Origin: Callorhinus ursinus
Taxonomy: Eukaryota > Chordata > Mammalia > Carnivora > Otariidae
DNA length: 64,000 bases
Assembly: GCF_003265705.1 (NCBI RefSeq)
Contig: NW_020312867.1
Span: 545,866-609,865, forward strand
Direction: 5' to 3'
The notes under the pieces are model-generated. The model did no database searches. It had not been told where the DNA came from and saw only the letters and a program-made list of their open reading frames with translations. Position 1 is the first letter of the stretch. Each line of letters starts with the position of its first letter. Shown here piece after piece: positions 33,156 through 43,925 of this stretch. The translations under genes and the position numbers were made by a program.

Positions 33156-34033
33156 TCAATATTTCTTTAGGGCTGGTTTTGTGTTTGCAAATTCCTTTAG
33201 TTGTTGTTTGTCCTGGAAGCTTTCTATCTCTCCTTCTATTTTCAATGACAGCCTAGTTGGATATAGTATTCTTGGCTGCATATTTTTCTTGTTTAGTGCT
33301 CTGAAGATATCTTGCCAGTCCTTTCTGGCCTGCCAGGTCTCTGTGGATAGGTCTGTTGCCAGTCTAATGTTTCTATCATTGTAGGTTACATATCTCTTCT
33401 CCCAAGCTGCTTTCAGGATTTTCTCTTTGTCTCTGAGACTCGTAAGTTTTACTATTAGATGTCGGGGTGTTGACCTATTTTTATTGATTTTGAGAGGGGT
33501 TCTCTGTGTCTCCTGGATTTTGATGCCTGTTTCCTTCCCCATTTTAGGGAAGTTCTCTATTATTTCCTCCAATATAGCTTCTGCCCCCCTCTCTCTTTCT
33601 TCTTCTTCTGGGATCCCAATTATTCTAATGTTGTTTCATCTTATCGTACCACTTATCTCTCGAATTGTGCCCTCGTGATCCTGTAGTTGTTTCTCTCTCT
33701 TTTTCTCAGCCTCTTTATTTTCCATCATTTGGTCTTCTAGATCACTGATTCTCTCTTCTGCCTCATTTATCCTAGCAGTTAGTGCCCCCATTTTTGATTG
33801 CACCTCATTAATAGCCTTTCTGATTTCGACATGGTTAGATTTTAGTTCTTTTATTTCTCCAGAAAGGTTTCTCTAATAACTTCCACACTTTTTTCAAGCC
33901 CAGCTAGTATCTTTAAAGTCATGATTCTGAACTCTATGTCCGACATCGTACTAATGTCAGTATTGAGTAGGTCCCTGGCAGACGGTACTACCTCTTGTTC
34001 TTTTTGCTGAGGTGATTGTTTTCGTCTCGTCAT
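33156..34033 (-). pseudogene. L1 ORF1 (RNA-binding chaperone), disrupted
   Basis: The N-terminal frame starts MTRRKQSPQQKEQEVVPS at 34033 and stops at 33851. In a shifted frame the coiled-coil part continues (KAINEVQSKMGALTARINEA, ISDLEDQMMENKEAEKK). The conserved RRM and C-terminal domain follow in 33156-33572, with KMGKETGIKIQETQRTPLK, RHLIVKL and YTNDRNIR-like YNDRNIRLATD. An in-frame TGA lies near 33640, where an arginine codon CGA would fit, suggesting CpG decay. ORF1p normally forms trimers that coat L1 RNA in the cytoplasm. The length of about 292 codons fits a mammalian ORF1. Confidence 0.9.
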
Positions 34034-35872
34034 TTTGTCCAGAGGAGAACAGATGAATGAGAGAACAGAATGCTAACAGGTTAACAACGTCTCCAGCAAA
34101 TATACTGTATACAAATCAGAAAAGACCTGAAACCAGGGGACAAGAAAGGGAAAGAAAGAAGAGGAAAAAAAAGGAAAAAGAAAAAGATAAAAACAAACAA
34201 AAACAGAACAAAACAAAAAAAAAAACAGACTATGATCAAATATGATCAGGCTAGTGCATAGATCAGTGCCACACACTAGATTTTGGGCATATTTTGGTCT
34301 GTTAGAAGAAAGTGCCTGCTAAAATTTTAAAGGAAGAAAGACTTATATATGTACAAAATAAGGGTTGATACAATGAAGGGATGGCAGATGACTGTAAAGT
34401 TGAAAATTATAAAAGATTTTATAAAAGGAATTGATAAGTTAAGAAGTTGTTTTTAAAAGGAAATAAGAAGATTTAAAAAGAAAAAGAAAAAAGAAAAAAG
34501 GAAAAAAAAGGGAGAGAATGTGATCAGGCAGGAGAATAGAACAAAGCCATACACTAGTTATTTAGGGTATATTTTGATCTGTTAGAAGAAATTGTATCTC
34601 AAAATTTTAAGGAGAGAACAACTTATATATATATGCCAAAAATAAGGGTAACTACTATGAAGGGATAAAAATATGACTCTAAAAATAAAAAATAAAAAAT
34701 GTTTTTTTAAAAAAGGGATTGATAAGATGTTTTTTGAAAAAGGGAAAAAGAAAATTTCAAAAAAAAACAGTTAAATAAATTAACTTTGAAAAACTAATGA
34801 ATCATGGCAAAAAAAGCCATGAATTCTATGTGCAGTATTCCTCTAGCGCTGGAGTTCTCCCGTTCTCCTTGATCGGTAAACTTGGTCTTGGTTTGCTGGC
34901 TGTTCGTGCTGATCTTCTGGGGGAGGGGCCTGTTGCCGTGGTTACCAAACGTCTTTGCTGGAGGCGGAATTGCCCCATCCTTGTGAGTCCGGGCTAAGCA
35001 AGCTGCTCGGGTTTGCTCTCAGGAGCTTTTGTTCCCTGCAAGCTCTCAGTACAGCTTTGGAGGACCAGGGTGAAAATGGTGGCCTCCCAATCTCCGCCCG
35101 AAGGAGCTGAGAACTTGGGGCCCCGCTCCTCAGTGCGCCCCCAGAGAAAAGCAGTCACTCCCGTCTCCCCGGTCTCCGGCCGCACTCCGTGCTCACCCGG
35201 CCTGTGATCGGGAATTTCTATCTCTGGCTCCCGACCCCGTGTGGAGTCTCCAAACCCATTAGATCCCTGCGGTGCCCTCCTCACCGCTCCTCCCGGGGGA
35301 AGAAGGGGAGTCTCCCCGGCTCTGCCGCTTGTTGGGTCCCTGCTGGAGGAGCAGGGGCCCGACGGGGCCGCGGATGACAGTTTATGGCAACCCCGAGCTG
35401 AGAGCCCACACCTCGGCTCCGTCTCTGCAGCCGGCTTCCCCGCTCCGATACTTGGGAGCTCTGCCGCACTCAGGCACCCCCGGTCTTTCTGTGACCCCGA
35501 GGGTCCTGAGACCACACTGTCCCGCAAGGGTTCCACCCCCCGCTTAGCCACTGGAGCGACGTCCCTCCGCGGAGCCGGCTTCTAAAAGGTCCGATTTTGT
35601 GCTCCGCGGCTCTAGCACTTGCCAGAAGCGGCCGACGGAGGCGCCCTCCCCCGCCGTCTATCCTCCCGAATACCTCGGATTCACTTCTCCGCACATCCTA
35701 CATTCCAGAAAGTGGTCGCTTTTCTGTTCAGAGTGTTGCTACTCTTCTTATCTTCGATCTCCTGTTGAGTTCGTAGGTGTTCAGAATGGTTTGACCCCTA
35801 TTCAGCTGAATTCCTGAGACCGGACGAAATCCAGGTCTCCTACTCCTCCGCCATCTTGCTCCGCCCCCCCCC
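34034..35872 (-). promoter_or_regulatory. L1 5'UTR / internal pol II promoter, CpG-rich
   Basis: The segment precedes ORF1 on the minus strand. Its outer part (about 34850-35872) is strikingly GC- and CpG-rich compared with the flanks. Its inner part (34040-34800) is T-rich on the sense strand and contains a tandem duplication (see 34243-34797). The outermost bases hold GCCATCTTG on the plus strand (35850-35858), i.e. CAAGATGGC on the sense strand, the core of a YY1 site that positions L1 transcription starts in other species. Promoter function is inferred from family knowledge. Long open frames in the CpG-rich part on both strands are likely by-products of its composition. Confidence 0.8.
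34243..34797 (-). repeat. Two tandem ~278-bp units in the L1 5'UTR
   Basis: Unit 1 (34243-34520) and unit 2 (34521-about 34797) share ordered blocks: TGATCAGG, CACACTAG/ACACTAGT, ATATTTTGGTCTGTTAGAAG versus ATATTTTGATCTGTTAGAAG, CAAAATTTTAAGG-like, ACTTATATAT, AATAAGGGT, ATGAAGGGAT, GGAATTGATAAG versus GGGATTGATAAG, then an A-rich end. They are clearly related but diverged. Confidence 0.85.
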
Positions 35873-35888
35873 AAGAATTTAAAATTTT
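35873..35888. repeat. Target-site duplication, 5' copy, of the full-length L1
   Basis: AAGAATTTAAAATTTT; the partner is at 28792-28807. Confidence 0.9.
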
Positions 35889-36504
35889 AAAAGGAGATTG
35901 AGGGATGAAACAAAACACACAGAGGATGGATCCAAGAGTCTTAGCAAGTAATTAGCAGGAGAACCAAAAGGTGAATGGAAAATAGACGGTAGAAAATTCA
36001 CACGTGGATGATAGAAGAAAATTGTGAAGCAGAGCACATGCTGTTCTAGGCTTGGGATGGAAAGAGCTCGTGGAGCCCTGGGCAGAGCGAGTGAGGAAAG
36101 ACATACACTTGGAATAGCCTGTGAAATTCCCAGACTTCAAAGATAAAGAGAGATCCTGACAAGTTTGCAGAGGGAAAACAAGATTTTTAAACTATTGTTA
36201 CCCCTCGCCTTCAGGCTGGAGTAGCCTGGGGGAGCACATGTTCAACATTTAACTCATCCAATCCTGCATTGGCAGGATTCTCCATCCAGAGAATGGGGCT
36301 CAAGGATCCAACAGATGAGATTTATTTTGGAAAGCAAAGGAAGCAGGGGGCAAAAGTAGAAGAGAGTACCAGCTCTCACAGAAAGACAGAATCGTCTCGT
36401 GGGCTTTTTTAAGAAGGTGTGTGCCCTTGAGGTCATGGCTTCCCATTGGAAAATCACGGCTTGGTGAGCCACAGCTATGTAGGGGGGTATTTTCATTTGC
36501 GCAT
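35889..36504. other. Unique sequence, no gene recognised
   Basis: No gene or named repeat is recognised between the L1 5' end and the next L2. Confidence 0.35.
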
Positions 36505-36915
36505 ACCTTCATTCACTGATTCACTCAACCTGTGTTTATTGAGCAGCCACTATGTGCCAGGCACAGGGGCTCACTCTGAGGATGGAGCTTTGAACAAGAC
36601 AGACGAGGTTCCTGCCTTTATGGAGTTTCTGTTCTGGTCAAGGAGACGCAGAAGCAAATGAAGACATTAGCAGACAAGATAATTAAAGACTGAAATCGAT
36701 CTGATCTAGGAAACAGAGGGGTGTGGAGGAGAGAATGGGGAGCTATCGAAACGGGACAGGGCAGTCAGAGAAGGAGGTGACATTAACAGGAGTCCTGAAC
36801 CAACTCACAAACGAGCATGGGTCAGAAGTGTCCAGGCAGAAGGAACAAGAAGTTTCAGAACAAGAAGATTGCCGAGGGGAGGATAATTAGCAAGAGGAAA
36901 GGAGAAGAAGACAGA
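36505..36915 (-). mobile_element. L2 LINE 3' portion, antisense
   Basis: TCATTCACTGATTCACTCAACCTGTGTTTATTGAGCAGCCACTATGTGCCAGGCACAGG is the reverse complement of the L2 end. It continues through GAGGTTCCTGCCTTTATGGAG and GAAGGAGGTGACATTAACAGG to TGTCCAGGCAGAAGGAACAAGAAG. It is a continuous fossil of about 400 bp. Confidence 0.75.
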
Positions 36916-37849
36916 GAAGGACAGCAACAAGATGACATTGTCAGTGGAAACAAGCCAAGATCTAGCCTGTGACGGTCGCCTGCTTGCGCACCCGAGAACT
37001 TCATGGCTGGTGGAAGGGGTGTCTGTCCCCCCCAGCTGGCTCTGTTCTGAATCAGGCCCAGGACCAGGGCCTGAGGTGCCAAGCCCAGAAGTGGGGGAGG
37101 AGGTGCCTGTGGTGGCTGTCACACCTGGTGAAGCTGTCATCCCAGAACATTAGCATAAGAAAGGGAGGCCCCTTGTGTTTGGGCTTGTCACCCTGCCGTG
37201 ACAGGATGCACAAATGTGGGCAGGCACAGGGAATGGAGGGGAATGGAGGCCGTCAGCGTCTGCGCTGACAATGTTGGGTACCACTGCCGTCACTCTCCCG
37301 GGGCCGGCCCGCCCCCACTACCCACGCTGCCATTGGAAACAGCAGCTACTCGCCCACTGCTTTTATTCCCACACAATGTGTCAATAGTCCTTTGGCAGGT
37401 CTTTGCTGAGAGACATGGGCGGGGCACACCTGCTCACTGGGGCAGAAGAGGATGTACGCCCCACCCCCACTCCATCCCAGATTTGGGGTCCCCTCAGCCT
37501 GGGCCCCCAGGAGGCTCAGCCCTCTGTGCCATGGACTTAGACAGACGCACAGGACTTCCTGGACTTCACCTCCCCGTTTCCTGATTTACCAGCTGAGACT
37601 AAAACACACAGGCAAATAAATACCAAGTTCAGTGGGACCAAATCTGGCTCAAGATAGGGGTGTGTTCATAAAGAAAACTTTTAAATGGCTCAAGAAATTG
37701 GGATATGTATTTGTTCCTGTGAAGACCTCCTTTTGCATCTTGCCAACTCTTCTGTTATAATCAAGAAACTGGACAATGGTGTCCGATACTCTAGGAGTCT
37801 GGAAAACCCTAGAACAGAATAAAGGCTGATGGAGAGCCCAGTATTTACT
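36916..37849. other. Unique GC-leaning sequence, no gene recognised
   Basis: No gene is recognised. Around 37290-37320 there is a short very GC-rich patch (GGGGCCGGCCCGCCCCC). A 128-codon plus frame (37198-37584) is proline- and glycine-rich without a family match that I can see. Confidence 0.35.
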
Positions 37850-38080
37850 GAGAGTTTACTACAGCCAACACAGTAACAGCAGCGAATCCACTACGGTGAG
37901 AACAGTGCTAGTGATTGCTCACGGTGATCAGATGCTGACAACAAGGTAGGAACTTGACTGTGTACTATCTGGTCAATCCTCACAAACCCTAGAAGCAAAA
38001 GCCCAGGCCGGGTAAGGAGCTTACTCGAGGTCACGGTGAGTGAGCGGCGGAGCAGGGCTGTCACTCAGGTCGTCTGCTCC
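37850..38080 (-). mobile_element. MIR SINE, antisense, diverged
   Basis: It has CAGTATTTACTGAGAGTTTACTAC at the left, CAATCCTCACAAACCCTAGAAGC in the middle and GGAGCTTACTCGAGGTCACGGTGAGTGAGCGGCGGAGCAGGGCTG at the right, in antisense MIR order. Confidence 0.5.
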
Positions 38081-38547
38081 AAGCTTTGCTTCTCCTCCAA
38101 GCTCAGGACAAGCCAGTGAGCGGGGAGTTAACGAGGGAGAAGCTGAGATCCAGCTAGGTTAGGAGGCTGCTGCCAGGACCCAAACTAGACCTTGCCCTTT
38201 TACTTTTCCTGGTAGCTTCTCAAGTCTTCCTTGTACACCCCCTGTTCGAGGCTCTGGCTTCCCCGTGGCCAGCTCCTCTGTTGGATCTTTTGATTCTGTT
38301 TGCATGTGCTTTTCCCAATGGTTTGACAGCAAACAGACTTGAGCTTCAGAGTGAAGCAAGGTCCAAGTGCAGGCATGAACTAGATAGAGCTCCAGCCTAA
38401 GGAACCCCGCACCCTCCATTCTATGGGCCAACCCGTTTTCCTGAAGTTCACTCTCCTTTTGTTCACAAGACAAGGGCACTGAGGTATGGAAGAGGGAACA
38501 CACAATTTCGTGCTTGCGAAATTCACAGAATGGCCCATCGGGACCAC
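38081..38547. other. Unique sequence, no gene recognised
   Basis: A 130-codon minus-strand open frame (38159-38551) was inspected and shows no domain or family resemblance. No repeat is recognised. Confidence 0.35.
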
Positions 38548-38668
38548 CCAATGCAACCCTCTCATTTTACAGCTCGGGAAACAGGACCCCAAGGTTAAGT
38601 AAGTGCCCTAAGCTCACACAACCCATTAACAGCAGAGCCCAGATGGGAATTCCCAGACCCCAGTCTGG
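38548..38668 (-). mobile_element. MIR fragment, antisense
   Basis: CTCATTTTACAGCTCGGGAAACAGGACCCCAAGGTTAAGTAAGTGCCCTAAGCTCACACAACC is the antisense MIR core. Confidence 0.6.
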
Positions 38669-40309
38669 GCCTGAGAGAGCAAACAGAGTGGAAAAATACA
38701 TGCAGATGCCTCTGTGTGCCCCTGGGCTGTGGGGTCTGGGGTGCAGGTGATGTGCATGGAAATCACCCCTTAAGTCATTGCCTCGAGGTTGCTTCATGCC
38801 TGCTGCACCTGGCTGCAGTGCCCGGCTGTGGTGCCCAGCCCAGTGCCCAGCTGCGGTGCCCAGCCCGGTGCTGTCACTTACAGGGTTCCCCCCTGAAGAG
38901 CTGCAGCAAGCAGGTGTCCATAACTCAGAGGAATGGGGACCGACTGAGGGGCAGAGTTCTGCAGGTAGCACTGGGAACTCCTATTCCTGAAAACTTGAGG
39001 CTTCACTGCAGGACTTCGATAGCCAGCAACAAGCAGTACCTATTGAGTGCTTACTGTATGCCTGACACCCTAGCATATTATGAATTTCCCTAAAGCAGAG
39101 AGATGATGGGGGAGAGGGCTGAGGGAATACTTAAGCAAACAAACATGTAAAATGTGAGTTTAATCATTGTGGGCTTTCTTTTTGTCTTTCTTCTTGGTAA
39201 CTACAAGACTTCTCAGTGCGTTGGACATACAGATTATCATCCTCAGAAGGGGAGAGGGTGTGCAGTGTCTCATGAACTGTTCTGACATTGGAACCCCCTG
39301 TTTTTCTTCCCAGTTCCATTTAAGGCAGTTCTAAGACCCACTTTCAGGGGATCCTGAACTGGACCAAGAGAGCAGATATAAAGGCAGGTGGGAATTCAGG
39401 AGCCTCGTTAAGGGATTCAGTCTCAACCCAGATACACTAGTACTTAGGTTTATAGTAAAATGAACAGCAACAACCAAAGCCAGACCCAATGTGCTAATGT
39501 GCTACAGCTCTTATGCACTCCTATTACTCAGCTTGGGATGAGCCTGCAGCCAGTTGCGACTTTTCAAGCTTGAGTCCTCAGTTGGTGACCACAGCTGGAA
39601 GGGCTGGAGAATTATGGGGGAAACAGACTAAGGGTACTTTACTGCAGCTTTTGGATTCTGAGACAAGAGAATCTACACACCATATCCATAGCATCCGGGG
39701 CTACTAATAACTAGTCTCCCACAAGAAAGATGACAGCACAGCAAAGCTCAGTGGGAAGGCACCCCTTTCCCCCCAAAACTCACTCTCCCCTTTTGCATTT
39801 CCTTTCTCTCTGAATGGGTGGATTCTGTCGCTATGAAGGTAAAAGTGCAGCCTTCGACTAAGGTCCCTGCATGAATCTGGAACTGTAAGAGTTAAATGCC
39901 ATAAGCCACGTGTCTTCAAGCTAATGTGCAGAGAATGACACTGATCACACTTTACAAATCTACACGGTTCTCTAGTGGTGCTGATGGCGCTTCTCTCGGT
40001 GGGAAGCTACTCAGTATGAGACCCCGGGAAGTAAGCCCCCATTTTGCCCCTCACGCTACCTTCAGCAAAATCAGGGCTTAGTTAGGAAAGGTCTCCTGCT
40101 AAACACCAACATGCTCTAATTTGATCCCCTTCTTGCTTTCAGTTCCCTGAAACATACAGCCTCAGTCCCTCTCGCGTAAAGTCGGCCACGAGATTGCCAG
40201 ACGTCAACACCAACAAAATGGACAAGAATCATGTTATCCACAGAGAGAAGCAGTTTGGGAAGAAGCAGAGGTGGGGACGAGGTAACAAATTCAACCTCGT
40301 GTTGCAGCC
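38669..40309. other. Unique sequence with a small tandem duplication
   Basis: No gene is recognised. At 38810-38875 the units GCCCGGCTGTGGTGCCCAGCCCAGT and GCCCAGCTGCGGTGCCCAGCCCGGT form a short GC-rich tandem pair. About 39035-39070 (TATTGAGTGCTTACTGTATGCC) is a small L2/MIR end fragment. Confidence 0.45.
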
Positions 40310-40452
40310 TCTCATGGACTTGCTTTCTTTCTCTTACCGTGCTGGAAGGTCTCGAGGGCGAGGACTGTCTTGTTCATTGCCGGATTCCCGCTGTGCCCGT
40401 ATAGTATCTTGCACACAGCAGGCACTCAATAAATATTTGTTTAATGATGGAG
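40310..40452 (+). mobile_element. L2 LINE 3' end
   Basis: CTCGAGGGCGAGGACTGTCTTGTTC and GTATCTTGCACACAGCAGGCACTCAATAAATATTTGTTTAATGATGG match the L2 3' terminus well. Confidence 0.75.
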
Positions 40453-40959
40453 CTGAGCTACAGATGAAGCCAATTCATGCAGAAAGCTCTGTTTCGCCCA
40501 GTGGTGATGCAGCAGGGGGAAAGAGAGTGGAATGAGGGTAAAGCACATGTCCAATTCAGTGACTCCTACTAATTGGAGTTACCTGGGTACGTTGGTTTGC
40601 AATAAAATGAGATTTCAAAAGATTGTACCTGGTTGCTCAGAGTACACAGCTACCCTAACAAGCCAGATGCACAGGTCCTCGCATCTGTTCACCACAGGGC
40701 TTATTCTTAGATCAGATCCTGCTCTCCACATCCCAGTACAGCAGTAACACTAAGACCCTCTTCCAGAAGGCTCTCTTCTGGTCTAGTCCTCATAAGAACC
40801 ATCCATCCTTCAACACTGATTCTTACCATTGAATGGAGTCTGGAAATAGACTTGCTACCACAAAATATAGCCGAGAACTACTACTGCGAGCTGCCCATTC
40901 TCCTTTTGTTTCTCCAAATCTGTGATTTGCCCTTCTCCATGAACATAAAATACTTTCTG
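40453..40959. other. Unique sequence, no gene recognised
   Basis: No gene or named repeat is recognised. Confidence 0.35.
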
Positions 40960-41650
40960 TCTAAGATTTCCTTTTATAACATTTAGTAAGGTGTCATAAT
41001 TTTTCCCTAAGTTATTGCACACTGTATTCCTAAGCCATTTGCAGATCTCATTTGCTGTTTGAAATAGTATATATTTTATATTATATTTTCTAATTGTTTA
41101 TGATATACATGAACATTGACTTTACATTCAGCATCATTACTCATCTCTCTTAGTAGTAGTAATGGTTATAAGTAGATTATCTCAGAGTTTCTATGTGAAC
41201 AATCATTTTCTTTAAAAATAATAATCTTTTTGTTTCTTCCCTCTTAATCCTCACACCTTTTATTTCTTTACATTGTTTTATTGTGCTAGTTGAACCTTCC
41301 AATACAGTGTTGGACAAAGTGATGAGAATATGCATCCATATCTTATAACTTTAAAGAAAATGCTTCTATGTTAGTTATATTAATTATGATGCTTACTGTC
41401 ATTTTTCATAAGATATTCTTTATCAGGTTAAGGAATTATTTTCCTGATTAACTGAGAGTATTTTTTAAATCTTAGCACAAAGGGAAATGCAAATTACTTT
41501 TTCAAATTCGATTTCTACATCTGTTTTTATTATAAAGTAATATTTTCTCTTTTTAAATGTGTTAATATGTTGAATTTGATTAACAGACATTCTCAAACTA
41601 AACATTCTTCTATACCTGGAGTATAATCTTACTTGGTCATTTTGTCACCT
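40960..41650 (-). mobile_element. Old L1M LINE ORF2 fragment, antisense
   Basis: The plus strand shows diverged antisense L1 ORF2 blocks: TTTTATTGTGCTAGTTGAACCTTCCAATACAGTGTTGGAC, GAGAATATGCATCCATATCTTATAAC, GTGTTAATATGTTGAATTTGATTAACAGAC and CTTACTTGGTCATTTTG. These align in order with the RT-encoding region of the better-preserved copies at 31.0-31.4 and 63.3-63.7 kb. It is too decayed to retain frames. Confidence 0.65.
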
Positions 41651-43725
41651 TAATATATGCTCATCACTTTCACAAATGATACAAAATTTGCAATGCAGTG
41701 AATGTGGTGAGTAACTAGAATTAATATCCAAGGATCTCTACCACTGTATTTTCAGTACTTGGCAAAAGAATGGGTGCTTGGTGTATATTTGTTGAACAAA
41801 TGAGTTGAAATTGGCAAGAATACTTGGACAAGTCAGAAGAATGGATCAGATCTAACACAACAAAATAAGATGATGGAAATGTAAATTACTACACCTGTGT
41901 CTATAAGTCAGCTGTGCAAGGACAGGACCAGAAAACATGGCTAAGACAAATATAGGGGAAACTGCCAAGGAACTGAAGTCAATGGCAAACTGTATGAGAC
42001 ACTCACATGATGAGGAAGATGGGCAACAAATTCAACCTTGGGCTTCATCTACAGTGTCTACAGCTCTGCGACTCTTTACTCCTTTGATACTAGTATCCTG
42101 TGCTGGCCAGAGGGCTCTGAAGCATTTGATTACATTTCAAAATAGCCTTTGCTAACACTCAGAATCAGTTTGGGGTACATGAAGCATCTGGAAGCCATGA
42201 AGGAACAGTGGCTATTTTTGCAGGGAGTTCATAAGACCTGGGATTCTTTGGTAGTTTCACTGAAATAATTAGCATGGTCAAGCAGAAGAGGAATTAGATA
42301 CTGTTATAGAATTCCAAAGGGTCAATAAGAATACTTAACAGAGATATTGGATTTGTTTAATATAATGAAAAGCTCTCAGATAAGTGAAGTGCTTTGTAAT
42401 GAACTGAACCACCTGACAAGGTGTGGAGTCCTCCTGCATTCATTGTGCACTGTTCATAGCTGGCCTGCCATTCACCCAGGATGTTATGGAGAAAAGGTGC
42501 ACCCGGAGGAGAGCTTGAAGCATGGCCATTCAGGCCCCTTTGAATTCGAAAAGTATGTGAACTCACAAATAAGGAGTTACTGTGCTGTATCTGCGCTTCA
42601 CATGATCTACAGACAAACAAAATACCTTAACAGCATGGACTCGGTGTAGGGTCCCATCAATGGCTTGTACCATGTTGAATAGATTGAGTAGCAAAAAATA
42701 CCACATCTAATTCAAAGATATAATTTGTGGGCTAGGTGGGCACCTTGGAAGATTTACTCCAAACCATTTTCCAGAGCAGAGGTTAAAGATTTTCAGTCCA
42801 AGGGACATACACAGTCTCCAGAAATTTTATTTGGCCCTCACAGTTCATAGGTTTGTGTATGTGTATATGTGTGTGACACACACTTAAAAAAATGTCCTTT
42901 AAAAAAATACATATATATTCTATTTAATATATACACATTATTTTCCAAAGAGAATATATATAGTATATATATATAGAATATATATATATTATATATAGTG
43001 TGTGCACATGTGTATATGTATGTGCATGTGCAGGAAACTTATTGCTTGCACAATACAACAGTAACAAACTAGGAACTATCGTCAGGTAGTCCTAATCTTA
43101 TCACAAATACAAACTGCATCCATGTCGACAGCAACTAATCAATGTGCTGATATAAATCCACTTTTGACAGCTAAAAAAGCTCTGTTAAGACGACTACTAT
43201 GAGATATTTATTTTGCATTTCTAAGAAGCCCTGCAACCAGAAATGCTCTGGCTTTGCCTACAGGGACAGGAAGGGAAGGAAAGAAAGGACTTCATTCTAC
43301 CTTTCTGCTGTCAGTACATGTCTCAACTCCAAGAACACCTGCATGGACAGGACCCTTTTTAACCACCTGTAGGAGGTCTCCTTTAAGAACTTGACCACAC
43401 CGAACGAGTATTTGAATTCCTGAACTCTTTAAGAGATGACACAGTTTATAGATGATAACAATTATTGCACAACTCATTTTTTTTTAAATATAAGAAATTT
43501 GGGGAAGGAAAACCTCTTAGAATTCCCCAAATCTAACAAATGAGTTTTACTTTCTCTTTCATGCTTTTCTCTTTAGTTGTAAGCTGGCATCATTTTAACT
43601 ATAAAATATGGGTAGAAGTGTATGTTACTTTTCCATTGAAATTATAACCTAAGTAAGTTTCAATTTGCTGTTGTCTACAAAATAGTTTTTTATAATTGTG
43701 AAATAATTACAATGTACTAAATCAG
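41651..43725. other. Non-coding sequence; possible L3/CR1-like remnant and AT-rich tract
   Basis: 41740-41810 looks like a degenerate L2 end (TATTTGTTGAACAAATGAG). 41820-42330 has a layout reminiscent of an ancient L3/CR1 LINE, but the match is weak. 42880-43020 is AT-rich with (TA)n blocks. About 42775-42850 has a short hAT-like piece. Short frames at 41937-42155, 42347-42649 and 43292-43477 (minus) show no recognisable family. Confidence 0.35.
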
Positions 43726-43925
43726 ATGTCTGCAAGCTTTTCTTCAAGAGCTCCTTAGTAAATGTTTTAGGTTTTGTGGGCCCTGTCGTCTGGGTAACAA
43801 ATACTCATCTCTGCTGTTATAGCATAAAAGCAGCCAAACACTACATGTAAATAAACAGGCTTTTCTGTGTTCCAATAACAGTCACAAAAGCAAGTGGAAA
43901 GTGGAGGGCTGTAGTTTCAACACCA
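43726..43925 (+). mobile_element. hAT-Charlie (MER1-like) element, second copy
   Basis: The blocks GTAAATGTTTTAGGTTTTGTGGGCCCTGTCG, CTCTGCTGTTATAGCATAAAAGCAGCCA and GTGTTCCAATAACAG are the reverse-complement counterparts of the copy at 6150-6378. It is diverged. Confidence 0.6.

Larger units (their letters stand above)
28808..35872 (-). mobile_element. Essentially full-length L1 LINE (about 7.07 kb), antisense
   Basis: From the right edge on the minus strand the order is: a 5'UTR of about 1.84 kb (34034-35872), ORF1 (33156-34033), a 95-bp spacer, ORF2 (about 29267-33060), a 3'UTR of about 460 bp and a short A-rich end. The two edges carry matching target-site duplications (28792-28807 and 35873-35888), so the whole element inserted as one unit with no 5' truncation. 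The first bases contain GGAGCAAGATGGCGG, a YY1-type site placed as in L1 elements of other mammals. Both ORFs are broken by stops and frameshifts, so the copy is not autonomous. Confidence 0.95.

Noticed and set aside
38159..38551. 130-codon minus-strand open frame
   Set aside because: It lies in unique sequence but shows no family features and overlaps other open frames; treated as chance.
40194..40535. 113-codon plus-strand open frame
   Set aside because: Its 3' part is the L2 terminus (CACTCAATAAATATTTG), so it is a repeat read-through.
43292..43477. 61-codon minus-strand frame with KSSGIQILVRCGQVLKGDLL
   Set aside because: It looks protein-like, but I could not place it in a family and found no retrocopy hallmarks around it.
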